From Anaeramoeba flamelloides (lineage: Eukaryota; Metamonada; Anaeramoebidae), in the NCBI GenBank assembly GCA_027625915.1, contig JANTQA010000075.1, positions 1,984,001-2,048,000 of the forward strand: 64,000 nucleotides of DNA, read 5' to 3'. Below, piece by piece: positions 1 through 10,776 of this stretch. Position numbers and translations under genes: made by a program. Numbering within the stretch: the first letter of the stretch is position 1; every line of letters begins with the position of its first letter. The notes under the pieces were generated by a model, which searched no databases, had not been told where the DNA came from, and worked only from the letters and a program-made list of their open reading frames with translations.

Positions 1-913
1 AAAAAAAAACATAAAAAGATATTTTCAAAAAAATTTGTTCACAAAAAAAACTGGGTAATACTTTACATTTTTTTATTCGAACAATTTTTGAAAAAGTGAA
101 TTCAAAAATAACGTTTTATTTTTGAATAGAATGGTATTGTATACTTATATTTTTAATATATGTGAGTTACAAACATTTAAAAAAACTGTTTTTGGTATTT
201 TTACCAAATTAATTATTTTGTTTTTATTTCTTGTTTTTCTAATTTTGTTTTTTAAATATTAGGTACTTCAAATTGGAAAATATATTATCGTATAAAAGTC
301 AAAAGCCATGTTATTTTGATTCTTAGTTGATTGATCGGCAATTTAGTTTGAATTTTATAGGTAACTAAAAAATTATTTTTTAAAAATTAATTTCTTAAGG
401 GAGTAGCCACGGTAAAGGAAAAATTTTCACTTTTTTGCAATTTTGAAAAGGATCAGAAAATAACTTTTTTTACTTTGGTTTTCTCTCATTGATTTTTATT
501 ATTTAAAGTACTTCATTCATTAGATTTTTTAAATTTTATTTTCAAAAGTCTTCAAGAAATTGCCATAATAGAATGCTGGGTTGAATTGCTTAAAATAGTG
601 TTTCAAATGTTGAATGACTTATATTTTGCCCTTATCTCAACATTCTATTGTGGAATTTAATTTTTTCATTTTTTATTTTTTCATCATTTTTGAGTTTTTT
701 TTAATCATGAAAAAAAAAGTAATTAGAAATAAGTTTTTTATCAGTGACATTTGGAAAAAATGGATTTTGTTTAAAATGAACAACAACAGTACAATCGAGC
801 GATTTACAAAAGAAAATATGAATGGAGCTTTAATAGCTAGAATGATTCCAAAAATTATAATTATCCCAAAAAATTACTTGGTAGGATAACAAATAGTTCG
901 ATTTTGTGGAATT

Positions 914-948
<35 letters not shown>

Positions 949-1562
949 TTTATTTTATCAAAATTTAAACCATAAAATAGCTAAAGTTTTATTCTAAGAA
1001 TCTAAAATCCCCCCCCCCCATCCTTTAAATTTAATCAAAAGCTTGTATCTAAAATACATAATTTATTTATGAAATAACCTTGAAGAAATACTAATAATAC
1101 TGTTTTTCAAAAAAATGAATAATGAAAAATATCAATAAGAAAAAAAAAGTAAAAGACAGATAATATATCTTAAAAGAGAATATATGATAGACAAGAGTTA
1201 TTTGGAAATGTGATTTATCAATTTTAAAAAAATATTATAAATTCAAAAACTGAATATTAAATTTATTTGAATAAATCCACTAAAAGTAATTTTCATTTGA
1301 AATAAAGATCCAGGCTATTTTTCCATTTCAAAGAAAAGACACAAATTATTTTGATATTTTTCATCTTGTTCGAAGAATAAATGCCAAAATAATCTGCCAT
1401 GTAGATTTTTTTAAAAAACTAATTTCTAAAAAAAACTTTTGTTTTTTTAACTTGATATACCTTTCATATGAATTAAAAATATAAAATTAAAATAAACAAT
1501 CAAAAGCCTAAAATATAAAAATTATAAAATACAAAATACGAAAAACACAAAAAGGATGAAAT
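1..1562. other. intergenic, A+T-rich, no supported gene
   Basis: This stretch is mostly A/T homopolymer-rich DNA. It holds a (TA)n microsatellite at about 917-945 and a run of nine C at about 1011-1019. A 91-codon open frame at 614-889 (+) has an F/I-rich first half and a more balanced second half (about residues 32-91). I do not recognise it and do not call it a gene. A TTAA followed by GGGAGTAGCC at about 396 resembles the end of the TTAA-flanked element at 54.25 kb, but no matching second end was seen. Confidence 0.6.
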
Positions 1563-2753
1563 TTATAAGTCAAATTTTTTTTTCTCATAACCAGGAATTT
1601 TGCCTTGCAAAATAAATTTGCGATAAGCTTCTCTTAGATGTCTATCTTCAAGGGGTATTTTCCTTTTCCCTTTATTAGACTGTAGCATAATTATTCGAGC
1701 TTCTTCGATCAGTTCTGTGACAAAAGTTTTACTCACCACACACATCAATTTAATCATTTTGTCATTTATTGGGAATTGAGTCGCAGAAGTCATGATCCTT
1801 CTAATTGGAGCCTTTGTGATCTTTGCATTGATAAATTTGTCATATCGTTGCTTCACAGTGGTCAAAATTTTTTCTTGAATTTTTTTAAATTGCTCCTCCA
1901 TTTCCTTTGATATGTTATCAAAGGTGTCAAAAGAGGAACCAAGATCTTCGTCTTCTAAGAGATCTTCATCAAGGTAGCTCATATTTGTTTCGTTTCCTTT
2001 CTTTTTACCATTTTCTGAATTGCCTTTCGATTTTTGTTTATTTGGTCGGCTTCGATTCCTTTTCCGTGAGCCTTTTTGGTTTTGATTTTCGAATTGGTTT
2101 CGAAAGTAATTGTCTTGATCCGTGCCATCAAAGGGCTCGCTTTGATCATTACTTTTTAGTAACTCTTCTTTTTCTTTTCTTAATTCTTGAGCAATTTTAT
2201 CTATGCTACTAAACTGGGAGTATTGCTTCCTTTTTTTTTGGACGTCGCTTTGTGAATTAGGGATCGCGTTTTTAATCATTGCCAAATAATCCTCATCTTC
2301 AGACTCACTTTGATCAACATACTCTTCGTCTGATTCCGTTCTTCTTCTCTTTTGAAGATTTGGGTTGCCTTGCTCGGTAATGATTGTTCGTTGGGATTTT
2401 GTTTGATGCCTTCTTCCCCGTATGGATTGATCACTTCGGTTTTGGATGTTGACAAGAAATGTTGGTTCGTCTGGCTTGTTCCCTCTCGCTTTGCCCCGAC
2501 CCCGACCCCGACCCCGTGCTCTTCCTCTTCCTCTCGTTCTTCCTCTTCCCCTGCTTCTTCCCCTTCCTCTACCACTCCCTCTGGCCCTTCCTCTTCCTCG
2601 AACTGTTCCTCTTCCCCTGCTTCTTCCCTTTCCTCTGCTTCTTCCTCTTGTGCGGCTTTTTCCTTTTGCTGACAAATTCTTTTTTTTTGATTCATTGAGT
2701 GATGTTGTGTCTTGTGATCCATTTGAGTTTCCTTCAAATGGATTGAGAGACAT
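1563..2753 (-). CDS. TAF11: TFIID subunit TAF11 (TAFII28-like histone-fold protein) with an Arg/Gly-rich N-terminal region
   Basis: A single-exon 396-residue protein. The C-terminal block at residues 303-390 reads as the TAF11 histone fold: a helix rich in RYDKF and IRRIM, then VSKTFVTELIEEA, then LEDRHLREAYRKF and the closing GKIPGY. The family ends in the same way (HMREAVRRL...GQIP). In TFIID, TAF11 pairs with TAF13 through this fold and helps load TBP at promoters. Residues about 30-92 are a dense run of Arg-Gly/Ser repeats, followed by an acidic, Lys-rich, probably disordered middle containing LDEDLLEDEDLG. The Arg/Gly block is not part of the usual TAF11. The ATG at 2753 is the first in frame, and an overlapping frame starting a few bases upstream is a G/E-rich shadow. 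The coding region is visibly richer in G+C than its surroundings. The family assignment is firm; the role of the N-terminal block is unknown. Confidence 0.9.
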   Translation of the reverse strand: MSLNPFEGNSNGSQDTTSLNESKKKNLSAKGKSRTRGRSRGKGRSRGRGTVRGRGRARGSGRGRGRSRGRGRTRGRGRARGRGRGRGKARGNKPDEPTFLVNIQNRSDQSIRGRRHQTKSQRTIITEQGNPNLQKRRRTESDEEYVDQSESEDEDYLAMIKNAIPNSQSDVQKKRKQYSQFSSIDKIAQELRKEKEELLKSNDQSEPFDGTDQDNYFRNQFENQNQKGSRKRNRSRPNKQKSKGNSENGKKKGNETNMSYLDEDLLEDEDLGSSFDTFDNISKEMEEQFKKIQEKILTTVKQRYDKFINAKITKAPIRRIMTSATQFPINDKMIKLMCVVSKTFVTELIEEARIIMLQSNKGKRKIPLEDRHLREAYRKFILQGKIPGYEKKKFDL

Positions 2754-4731
2754 AAAATATTCAAATTGGTTTTTTTTAGTTGTTTTGCGAAAAAGATATC
2801 AGAGGAAGATTAAGAGAAGAAAGAAAATATCTAGTGAAAGAAAACAAAAAGTAAACAATTAACAAAAACGAAAAAAAATGAGTTGATTTATTGGACTTTA
2901 TTAAGGAAGCCTTTACAGAATTCAAAAAAGACTCAAAAAACACAAATTATGGGTTTGGTTGATATTTTATGGTTTCTTTTATGACAAAGAACTTTAAATA
3001 TACTCTAAAAGATAATATTTGAAACTTATGAGATAATCATTTTAGAAAAACAGTGAAAGGAGGAAAAAAAAAATTCATCACCGATTTTAATGGGGAAACA
3101 TTATTGAAAGCCAAAATTAAGATCTATTAATAAAAGATCAATAAATAATTAAAGACAAAATGAAGGATTAAACACATTACTACTTTTTTAATATGGTCTT
3201 TTAGTACCAGGATTATTTTTTTGATAATTATTTTTAAATATTTGTTGAAAAAATTGACTATTTTTGAGGATCTCCAAAACCAAATTATTAGATTTCAATA
3301 AAAAAAATAGAGATCTATTAATTGTATTTGTTGGGTTGATTAAAAATAATTGAATCGATTATCTTTTGAAGTTAATTTGTTTCTTTTATAAATTGAATTT
3401 GCTTTTCGTTTTCTAGTTCCCAAACATAAAGTGGCTTTAATTACCAGCGCTTCACTTTTTTCCCCATAATGATAATTTATTGTATCAGATAAGGAATTTT
3501 CAACAAAAAGCAAATCCTTTTTATGCATAACCAATTGTTTTATGAACTAAGTAATAAACATACCTAAAGTTCGTTAAAGTCAGGTCTCTATTGAATCCCA
3601 ATTTAATTGTTTGATAACGGGAAGTAAATCTACTTATTCTGAAAAAAAAATAGAGTTTTATAGAGGTTTAGAATTGTTTGTAACATGATAATTTTTATTC
3701 TTTGTTTTTGATTAATTGAATTATATTTTGAACAAGTTCAATTTAATTAATTATCATTCTAATAAGTGTAGAATTAATAGATTTGAAAAGATGCTAGAGT
3801 TTAGAATACTATTATTTTCCAATTAAAAAACGAAACTTTTTATTTCAAATTCTCCAAAATATTTTTCTAGACGACTAATCAGATGAAAACCTAAAAATAT
3901 TTACAAAATAGTTTAGAAATGATATTTTTAGACATTTAATTAAACTTACTTAGTGAACTCTAAGACAAAATTTTCACTCTGTTAATTTGATTGTAACATT
4001 AATAATTAATATACATTTTGGAAATTGAAATAAAAATTTTCATTTATTAATTAGAAAAGATCAGTTTGGGAATTTATTCGTAACTTTAGATTTATTAAAT
4101 AATGTTTTGAATTAGTTTAATTTAATTGATCATCATTCTAATAAGTTTGAATTATAATTTTAAAAGTTTGATTATTTAATAAAAGATATTAACAATCAAG
4201 GGTAAAACATTTTTCTTAATAAGAACTCTAATAATGAAAATCTCGACTAATTTTCATATCCAAGATTTTTTTCAATACTTTATAAAAAGATCTTAAATTC
4301 GAAGAATTGGAAAAATATCATGATATTTTTGAGGGTTTAATTAAATAATATAAAATATATAATTGTACTCAATTTTTTTGAATTATTATGAGTTCTGGAA
4401 AAACATTGTGAAGTTTTTTTTAATTATTTTTTTAATTAGAAAATTGAAACATTTACAAAATAAAAACTAGAACAAAATATAAAAAAAATATTATTTTTTT
4501 CAAATATTTAAAAGAATAGAGGAACTCCTTGATTTTACTCAGGTCCAGTGAATTCCGCAAAATCTGGTTACTTCATGGTATGTGACAGACTCTTGGCTAA
4601 ATTCAACAAAATGTTTAATTATTAATCAAGTTCAATAATATATAATTCATAACATTAATCAATTGCTTAAATAGATATTATTATACCTTCATATAAGGGA
4701 AAAATTTTTTTTTCGAAAAGAATTTGTTTTG

Positions 4732-4768
<37 letters not shown>

Positions 4769-7050
4769 ATTAGATTAAAATATTGTTAAAATCAACTCCA
4801 ACTCTTGATTCGCCTTTTTTGGTTCAAAAAAACCTCTAGATTCTTTTCCTAAAAAGTGAAAAAAATAAAAATATTTAAAAAAATTTAAAATTTTTTAAGT
4901 TTCTAAAGTCAAAATAATTTTGATCAACCAAATAGTGAAAATTAAAATTTTTTTTTTTTCTAGGAATTTTTAAAAATAAGGTAAAAAATAGATTATATTG
5001 ACAAAAAAAAATTTTAATTGTCGTTATTCCTGAAAAAAAAATATAATTCGTTTGTTCCTCACCGATTGAAAACAAAAACCATCAAAAAAAAAAAAAAAAA
5101 AAAAAACGATTTTGAATGTTAAATAGAAATTAAACTATTCTTTTGTTGGTTTGAGGAATTAAATTTCTCTTTTTTGTTATTCTATTCAATTAAAAAAAAG
5201 ATACAATCAAATTACTATCAAAAATTTAAATTATAAACCATTTCGTTCAGGTGATTATTTTTAATTTTAAAGCGAACTTGTTAATTAATAATCTCAAAAA
5301 GTAAGTTTTATTACTATAAATGAGTGCCAAATTCCGATTTCAATAAAAGATTTAATTTTTTTATATAAAATTTTACTTCAAAAAAAAAAAAACAATTAAA
5401 TATTATTTTTCAGACTTGCTCTTAACTAAATAATTTTCTATACTCATAATAATGAAATTATAAGGGTTTTTTTGCAAAAAAAATATTCCAAAAACAATAA
5501 ATGCCTGTTATTTTTTGAAAAAAAGTAATATTTGAAGGGAATTTTGTTTTGCAATATTAATATATTTTTACAACGCAATCTATTTTCGATCAAAAAACAA
5601 ATTACCTAAACTTTTTTAACCTTATTCAATTCAAATTCCAACCATTAATATCATTCAATACTAAATTAATAGATTTTGAATTAAAAGTTTTCACAATAAA
5701 CAAAAAAAACTTTTCAGTTTCTTATCTTTGATTTTTTTTTTCTTTATTAGTTTATTGATCAACAATTCCCATTCAATTTTTAATATTCGTATAAGTGTCA
5801 ATATTATTTTTGGCACTGAAAAATGGAAATTTGAAATAATAAATAAAACCAAAAGTGTAGCAAAAGATATATATATATATAAACTTCAATTCAAAATATT
5901 AAACATACCAAAATTCGATTATTGAAAAAAAAATCTTATTTAATCAATTTTATAACAAATACCAAATTAGAACCATTCACTAATTGAAATATTAACATTT
6001 GTTGATAAATTATAATACTTACAAAACAAAAAATAAATAATTATCAATACTAATAAATTATCAGAGTGTTTTTAAAAATTTTGGAAAGAGCATAAAATAA
6101 AATAAATGGGTAAATTTGTTTAAATTCTATTAGGAATATTTGATCGATCAAATTGTTAGATACTATCAACTAATTTTTTAGGTTCTTCTATTCCGAACAA
6201 CTCATCTTTAGTTTTTCATCAATTCGAAAAAAATAATTCAGATTCAACGAAAAAAGTTAGGTAATTCAAAAAATAAAATAATATCAATACATTTTAATTT
6301 ATTAATTTATTTTGGTTATTATCACTACACACTTTTGTCAAATACATTATTAAAAAAAAAAAAAAACAAACAATTAAACAAATTTTTTTCTGATGAAAAA
6401 CCTGCCCCTATTTTTGAAATTTAGCTTGTGGAACTAATATAATTTTCATTCAAAAACTACATATTCTATAATTATAGATTTTTCTTTGGTAGAAGCAAAT
6501 CCCTTCAAACAAATATTTTTTTTTCAATTCTAAAATAACCCTTATCTTTGAGGATTCTAAATTCACCCAATGCAATTAATAAAAAAATACCAGATAAATA
6601 AATTGAATTTGGAACTTTCAAATTTATTTATATAAAAAAAAGATAATTGAAAATGAAAGTAAGAATAAACTTTTCTTTAATATTTAAATAAAAGTATTTT
6701 AAAACAGTGATCATTCGAAGTTTTCTTAATTGTTACCCAAACTGTTTGATTCACGCATATAAAATATTTCAGTGATACTTGTTAAAAATCAAACATAAAT
6801 TTTCAAAATTACTTTCAGAATAGTTTTGGTATTGATCTTTAACTTCTTTCATTGTGTAAAACAAGTAAACGTCACTTTTATAGTAAATTCTTTAAAGAGA
6901 CCATATCTAAATTTTACTTCACATACGTTTCATTGAAGTATCATTTGTGATCATTTTGTAAATTACCTTTCGAAGGCTGGTAAAAATCGGCTAGTTATGA
7001 AATAAAATGAAAAATTATTTCATTTTTTGTATTTTAATATTTTTATAAAA
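2754..7050. other. intergenic with degraded dispersed repeats and microsatellites
   Basis: No confident gene is present. A (TA)n tract lies at about 4738-4761 and long A runs lie at about 5083-5105. A block at about 3560-3800 recurs in part at about 3950-4160 and, inverted, at about 15840-16090; shared words are ATTAATTATCATTCTAATAAG and a GAGGTTTA stretch. A second word, TGCCCCTATTTTTGAAATT at about 6404, recurs near 16299. These look like old copies of one interspersed repeat. The rest is unassignable A/T-rich DNA. Confidence 0.5.
3340..3528 (-). CDS. small unrecognised open frame with coding-like composition (62 codons)
   Basis: On the minus strand an ATG at 3528 opens a 62-residue frame ending at 3340. 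Its composition is balanced (containing ENSLSDTINYHYGEKSEALV and later TLCLGTRKRKANS), unlike the F/K/L/I-only frames produced by surrounding A/T-rich DNA. I recognise no family. It could be a small gene, the last exon of a gene whose earlier exons lie between 3.5 and 7 kb, or chance. No clear splice acceptor or upstream exon was found. Confidence 0.2.
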   Translation of the reverse strand: MHKKDLLFVENSLSDTINYHYGEKSEALVIKATLCLGTRKRKANSIYKRNKLTSKDNRFNYF

Positions 7051-10000
7051 ATGAATACAAAGTGTCATTCTTGCCAAAAAGACTGTACACTGGCTTTAAG
7101 AAAAGTGAACTTTTGCAAGTAATTACTCGTTTTAATCTTTTGTTCTTTGTTTTTTATACTTTTTATTTCATCTTTTATGATTTTTTTTTTTTTTTTTTTT
7201 TTATGTACCAAAAGTGATTGTTATCAGTCAAGAGTTTTTGGAAGAATAAAAAAGGAGTTAGTCCACAGAACAAAAGATATTGGGGGGGATCGAGTTTTAT
7301 TTATCTTTACTGGTACTGCTGAAAATGTGGCTATTCTAGATGCTTTAATTAAATACCAATTAGTTTGTAAGGGGAGAATGACTTTTTCGGTTGACTTGTT
7401 ACACGTCAACACTCATTCAGTTCAACAAGAGATTACAAAAAGCAATTTAAATGACGAAGAAGAATATTTTGATAATTTGTTGTCAATCTCAAAGCAGTTT
7501 GGTTTACAATTTAAATCTGTTGGTCTTGAATTACATAAAAAAGACAAACCACTTTTGAATTTATTGAAAAGTTGTTCACGTTCTCCTTCGATCCAAGACG
7601 AGCTGATAAAAATTGCAACGAGAAGAAGAATTTTGCAGTTTGCCCATCAAGAAAATTTTGATGTAATATTATTTAGTGACACCGCAGAGCAATTGGGATT
7701 TCGAACGATATGTTTACTTGGACAAGGGCGTGGATCATCCTTACCATGGCACGTGAACAAATATCTAAACAAAAAGGAAACTGGGCTATCAATTTGCTAT
7801 CCAGCTAAGAATTCTAGAGATGAAGAATTAAGGAATTACTGTCGAGTTAACAAGCTAAAATCATTAAGCACCCAATTTTCAGTCGTAAAGACGACCAAAA
7901 AAAAGCACTACAAATCAATTACTCAAAATTTCTTTAATCAGCTAATTGACACCAATCATTATACTCCCTTTGCAATTATGAAAATAACAAATTCTCTTCA
8001 ATGGAGTGAATTGGAATTAAAATTGTTAAAGAGGATCACTACAAAAAATGAAAACAATGAATCAGAAGTGATTGAAAAAGAAATAAATCAAACAAATAAT
8101 GAGAATGAAATTAAAATTGGAAAAAAAGATGAAAAAGTAAAAGAAGAAGAAGAAAAAGAGGAGGATAATGAAAAGGAAAAAGAAAAAGAAAAAGAAGAAG
8201 AAAAAGAAATAATTAATTCAAAAAAATTTTGCCCTTGTTTTGGAAAAGAAATTTGTCAGATTTGTTTAGAGTATGTCTCAATTTTTATTTTATCATTTTT
8301 AATATTTTTTCAACAAATTCATAATCCAAAATTCATTATTTTAAAATTAAAAGCACTAATTCATTATTTGAAGGATGATGCAAGTGTGATGAAATTTATT
8401 TTCCATTTTATTTGGAAAATTTGACCTTCCAAAAAAACTGGGTTTTATGTTTTATCTTGTTAAATAGTTTCTGGGTATTTAGAGCATATGAGAGTTTTTT
8501 TTTTCCTTGTTGAAAAATATAAATAAACTCTTTTTCAAATAAAAGGACACAAAAAATTTCAAGAATTATTCATAAATGAATCAAATTAATTGTAGTATCA
8601 TTCTAAAATCTAAGAAAGGCTTTAAAACATAAAAAAAACACTCAACTGATTCTTTACAACTCATTAAAACAAAACAATAAAAATTAAAATTAAATATTTT
8701 AAAAATTGGTGTGCCCTTTTATTTGAAATGAGAAATCCCGTTTTGTAAATTGTAATGAAAAAAATTATAAACCCAATAAAAACCTTTGAACAAGGTGAAT
8801 TGGGAAAAAGTTCTCAACATTTTATTGATAATTCTTTACACATCAAACTTTTGTACTTTAAAGTCCCATTTTCAAGACTAAGCCCCAATTCATCTGGTAT
8901 TTTGTTGGAATTGTTTTTTTCTTTATTTCTCTTTTCTTTGTTCCATCTATCAATCCAATAATGGTCTTTCTTAATTCCTATTTCTAGCTCATTCGAAATC
9001 AAACATAAACTGTTTCCGTTTATACACAGGTAGATTATTTCCAAATTGGTTTCTTCTTATCTTGCTTTTTCATTTTCCAACTGTTCAATATCCAAAAATA
9101 AAAAAAGCAAAAAATGAAAAAATGAATAATTAAAATAAAAATCACCAATAAGTAATTATCTTATTAACAATCAAATTCGATGGTATTGACGATTTGAGAG
9201 GTGTGCCCTTTTGTTTGAAAAATAGTTTATAATTTTGAAAAATGAACTTTTTAGATATACCCAATAATACATGAGTAAAAAAAAGATCTGACTTGAGGCT
9301 ATTTTTTAAAGAAATGGTTAATTAAAAAAAATTTAAATTTTATTTAAAATTTAATCAATTTTTTTGTTTGAAATTTTTAATGTAAATATTGAAATCGTAA
9401 AATGAGGTTATTGGAAAAAAAAAAAGCAAATTTTCATGAAAAATGCAAAGAAGAAAAGGAAAAATATAGGGAAATAAATAAAAATTATAATGATATGTAA
9501 AAATATTGGATTACATTGATTTTTTTTTTGATATTTTTTTGAGTTTAATTTTATGTTAAAGAAGTATATGTTGGTTATTTACAAATATACGTATCTGTCT
9601 AGATATATAAGAGAAGAAATACATCTTGGGTAATTATTAGTTGATATTAAAAAAATATTATTGCTTACCACTATTTTTGAAATAGAGTTTCTATTGTAAA
9701 TCAAAATCGAAACCATCAATTAATCTGTTATATTATAAGAGTATTCTTGAAACAACAAAAATGATAATTGATAAAAAGTGTAAATAAAATTACTCCCAAG
9801 CTATTATTATCAAAACTTATTTTTCTTTATCTAATTTTAAAAAACTTAATTCTTATTTCTTTTTTTTTTTTTATTATTGTTATTTTTATACGTTTATTAT
9901 CATATATATATATATATAAATATATATAATTTTATTTTTTTTTTTTTTTAATAATTAATAATAGTGCAATACCAGAAGAATCGCAAGAAAACTGTTTCAA

Positions 10001-10106
10001 AATGTCATCAGAAATACTAGAAATGGAAATAACATGCTGTGATTTTTGTAGATCAAGAATTATTCCTTTTGTAGATCTGCAATTATTAAAACAATATTTT
10101 TTTTAA
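7051..10106 (+). CDS. CTU2: cytoplasmic tRNA 2-thiolation protein 2 (CTU2/NCS2), three exons
   Basis: CTU2 acts with CTU1 in the cytosol to make the 2-thio group on wobble uridine of Lys, Glu and Gln tRNAs, using sulfur passed from URM1. Exons are join(7051..7118, 7215..8270, 9965..10106), giving 421 residues. Exon 1 is only 68 nt and supplies the N-terminal zinc-type motif: Cys at 5, 8, 12 and 22, followed by DC (25) from exon 2, then the basic RVFGRIKKEL segment typical of CTU2. The PP-loop region reads FTGTAENVAIL, lacking the SGGxDS motif of active PP-loop enzymes, as expected for CTU2. A Lys/Glu-rich insertion lies at about 300-355. The C-terminus has FCPCFGKEICQICL at the end of exon 2 and TCCDFC in exon 3, matching the paired Cys motifs that close CTU2 proteins. 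Introns are 96 nt (GTAATT...AG) and 1694 nt (GTATGT...AG). An ATG at 7147 that opens the long frame lies inside intron 1 and is not used. Confidence 0.87.
8271..9964 (+). other. intron 2 of CTU2 with a possible inserted segment between direct repeats
   Basis: This 1694-nt intron starts GTATGT and ends in a T-rich tract followed by AATAATAG. Inside it, a 21-nt direct repeat beginning GGTGTGCCCTTTT occurs at 8708-8728 and 9200-9220 with one mismatch. The pair brackets 471 nt that include a minus-strand open frame (8814-9056) of coding-like composition. Skipping the whole segment is required to join the two Cys-motif halves of CTU2 in frame. Confidence 0.7.
8814..9056 (-). CDS. unrecognised coding-like frame inside CTU2 intron 2 (possible exon or fragment)
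   Basis: The minus-strand frame from 9056 to the stop at 8814 encodes about 80 residues of balanced composition, including NGNSLCLISNELEIGIKKD and IPDELGLSLENGTLKYKSL. It has no ATG at its upstream end. An AG dinucleotide just upstream (minus strand, about 9057-9058) could be a splice acceptor. No family was recognised. It could be a last exon of a nested gene, a fragment carried in by an insertion between the flanking 21-nt direct repeats, or chance. Confidence 0.22.
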   Translation of the reverse strand, partial: EETNLEIIYLCINGNSLCLISNELEIGIKKDHYWIDRWNKEKRNKEKNNSNKIPDELGLSLENGTLKYKSLMCKELSIKC

Positions 10107-10607
10107 CAAAAAAATCAAATAAATTTCTTTTATAAAATCTTGATTTTGAAAAATCAGTTTTATTAATTTAAATAACTATTCTTTATTACTTTAAGTAAGA
10201 AGTAATACGAAAATTTGATGAGAATTTAAAATTGAATAGAAAGGTAAAAAAAATGATCTTTTTCCAAGTGTTATAAGCGCATTTTCTAGTGGAATTTAGA
10301 TATCTTCCTAAAAAAATAAATTTTAATGTTTGTGAAAAATAATAAGGAATTTCGAAAAAGAAAAGTTAATAAAGATATATTGTGTGGTTTTGAAGTGTAT
10401 CGAAAAGTTGATTATTTCAAAAAATAATAAAAAAAATCCCTTCAGCAATATTTTATATAAATTTTTGATAAAAAAAAATAGATTGAAGGAAAAATTGGTA
10501 GAAATGTATTTTGTGTTTTTTTTTTATTATTTATAAATGTTTATTATTCGATTTAAAAAATGTTTTTTGTTTTTTTGTTAAAATTAATTTTTTTTGTCTT
10601 TTTTGGA
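10107..10607. other. short intergenic, A+T-rich
   Basis: This stretch lies between the CTU2 stop and the outer edge of the 5S palindrome. I see only A/T-rich sequence with several T runs and no repeated or coding-like segment. Confidence 0.6.
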
Positions 10608-10616
10608 AAAAAATTG

Positions 10617-10625
10617 AAAAAAAAA
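10617..10625 (-). terminator. Pol III terminator of 5S copy 1
   Basis: Nine T residues on the RNA-like strand immediately follow the GAATAC end of the gene. This is the standard signal for RNA polymerase III. Confidence 0.85.
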
Positions 10626-10746
10626 GTATTCAGCACCAAGTGTTCGCGAGAGGTTCCCCATCTCACTAACTAGCTTAGCCCTCAATTCGTTGATCTTCTG
10701 GGTTCGGAATGTGTCCAGGATTATTAAATTGGGTATGGCCGAATAC
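10626..10746 (-). rRNA. 5S ribosomal RNA, copy 1
   Basis: This 121-nt gene is the exact reverse complement of the copies at 11969 and 39841. The ends GTATTCGGC and GCTGAATAC pair as a nine-base terminal helix with one G-T. The loop sequence CCGAACCCAGAAG and the internal control region GCTAAGCTAGTTAGTGAGA followed by TGGGGAACC are the conserved 5S landmarks. A nine-base T run follows the 3' end directly (complement of 10617-10625). Confidence 0.97.
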
Positions 10747-10776
10747 ATTAATTAAAAAACCATTTTTTAATTTTAT
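10747..10776 (-). promoter_or_regulatory. conserved upstream element of 5S copy 1
   Basis: About 28-30 nt directly upstream of the gene match the other two copies almost exactly, with core TGGTTTTTTAATTAAT ending at position -1. The TTTTAATTAA part is TATA-like. Its retention in the solitary copy, where homology stops further upstream, suggests an external Pol III promoter element. Confidence 0.6.

Noticed and set aside
614-889. 91-codon open frame as a gene
   Set aside because: The first half is F/I-rich chance sequence, the second half is short and unrecognised, and no splice partner was found.
917-945. (TA)n tract as a replication origin or centromere signal
   Set aside because: Simple TA microsatellites recur (also at 4738) and nothing else supports a special role.
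2276-2862. Several open frames overlapping the TAF11 N-terminus on both strands
   Set aside because: They are shadows of the Arg/Gly-rich repeat: G/E-, S- or P/L-only composition, with the histone-fold frame clearly the real one.
7147-7214. Hydrophobic start of the long CTU2 frame as a signal peptide
   Set aside because: It is the T-rich end of intron 1. Splicing 7118 to 7215 joins the N-terminal Cys motif to the family's RVFGRIKKEL segment.
8354-8424. CTU2 ending at 8378 or 8424 by using nearby acceptors
   Set aside because: These give short tails without the second Cys pair, whereas the exon at 9965 supplies TCCDFC in the right phase.
8708-9220. Tiny retroelement with terminal direct repeats
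   Set aside because: The repeats are 21 nt and there is no primer-binding or polypurine feature, so nothing supports a retroelement.
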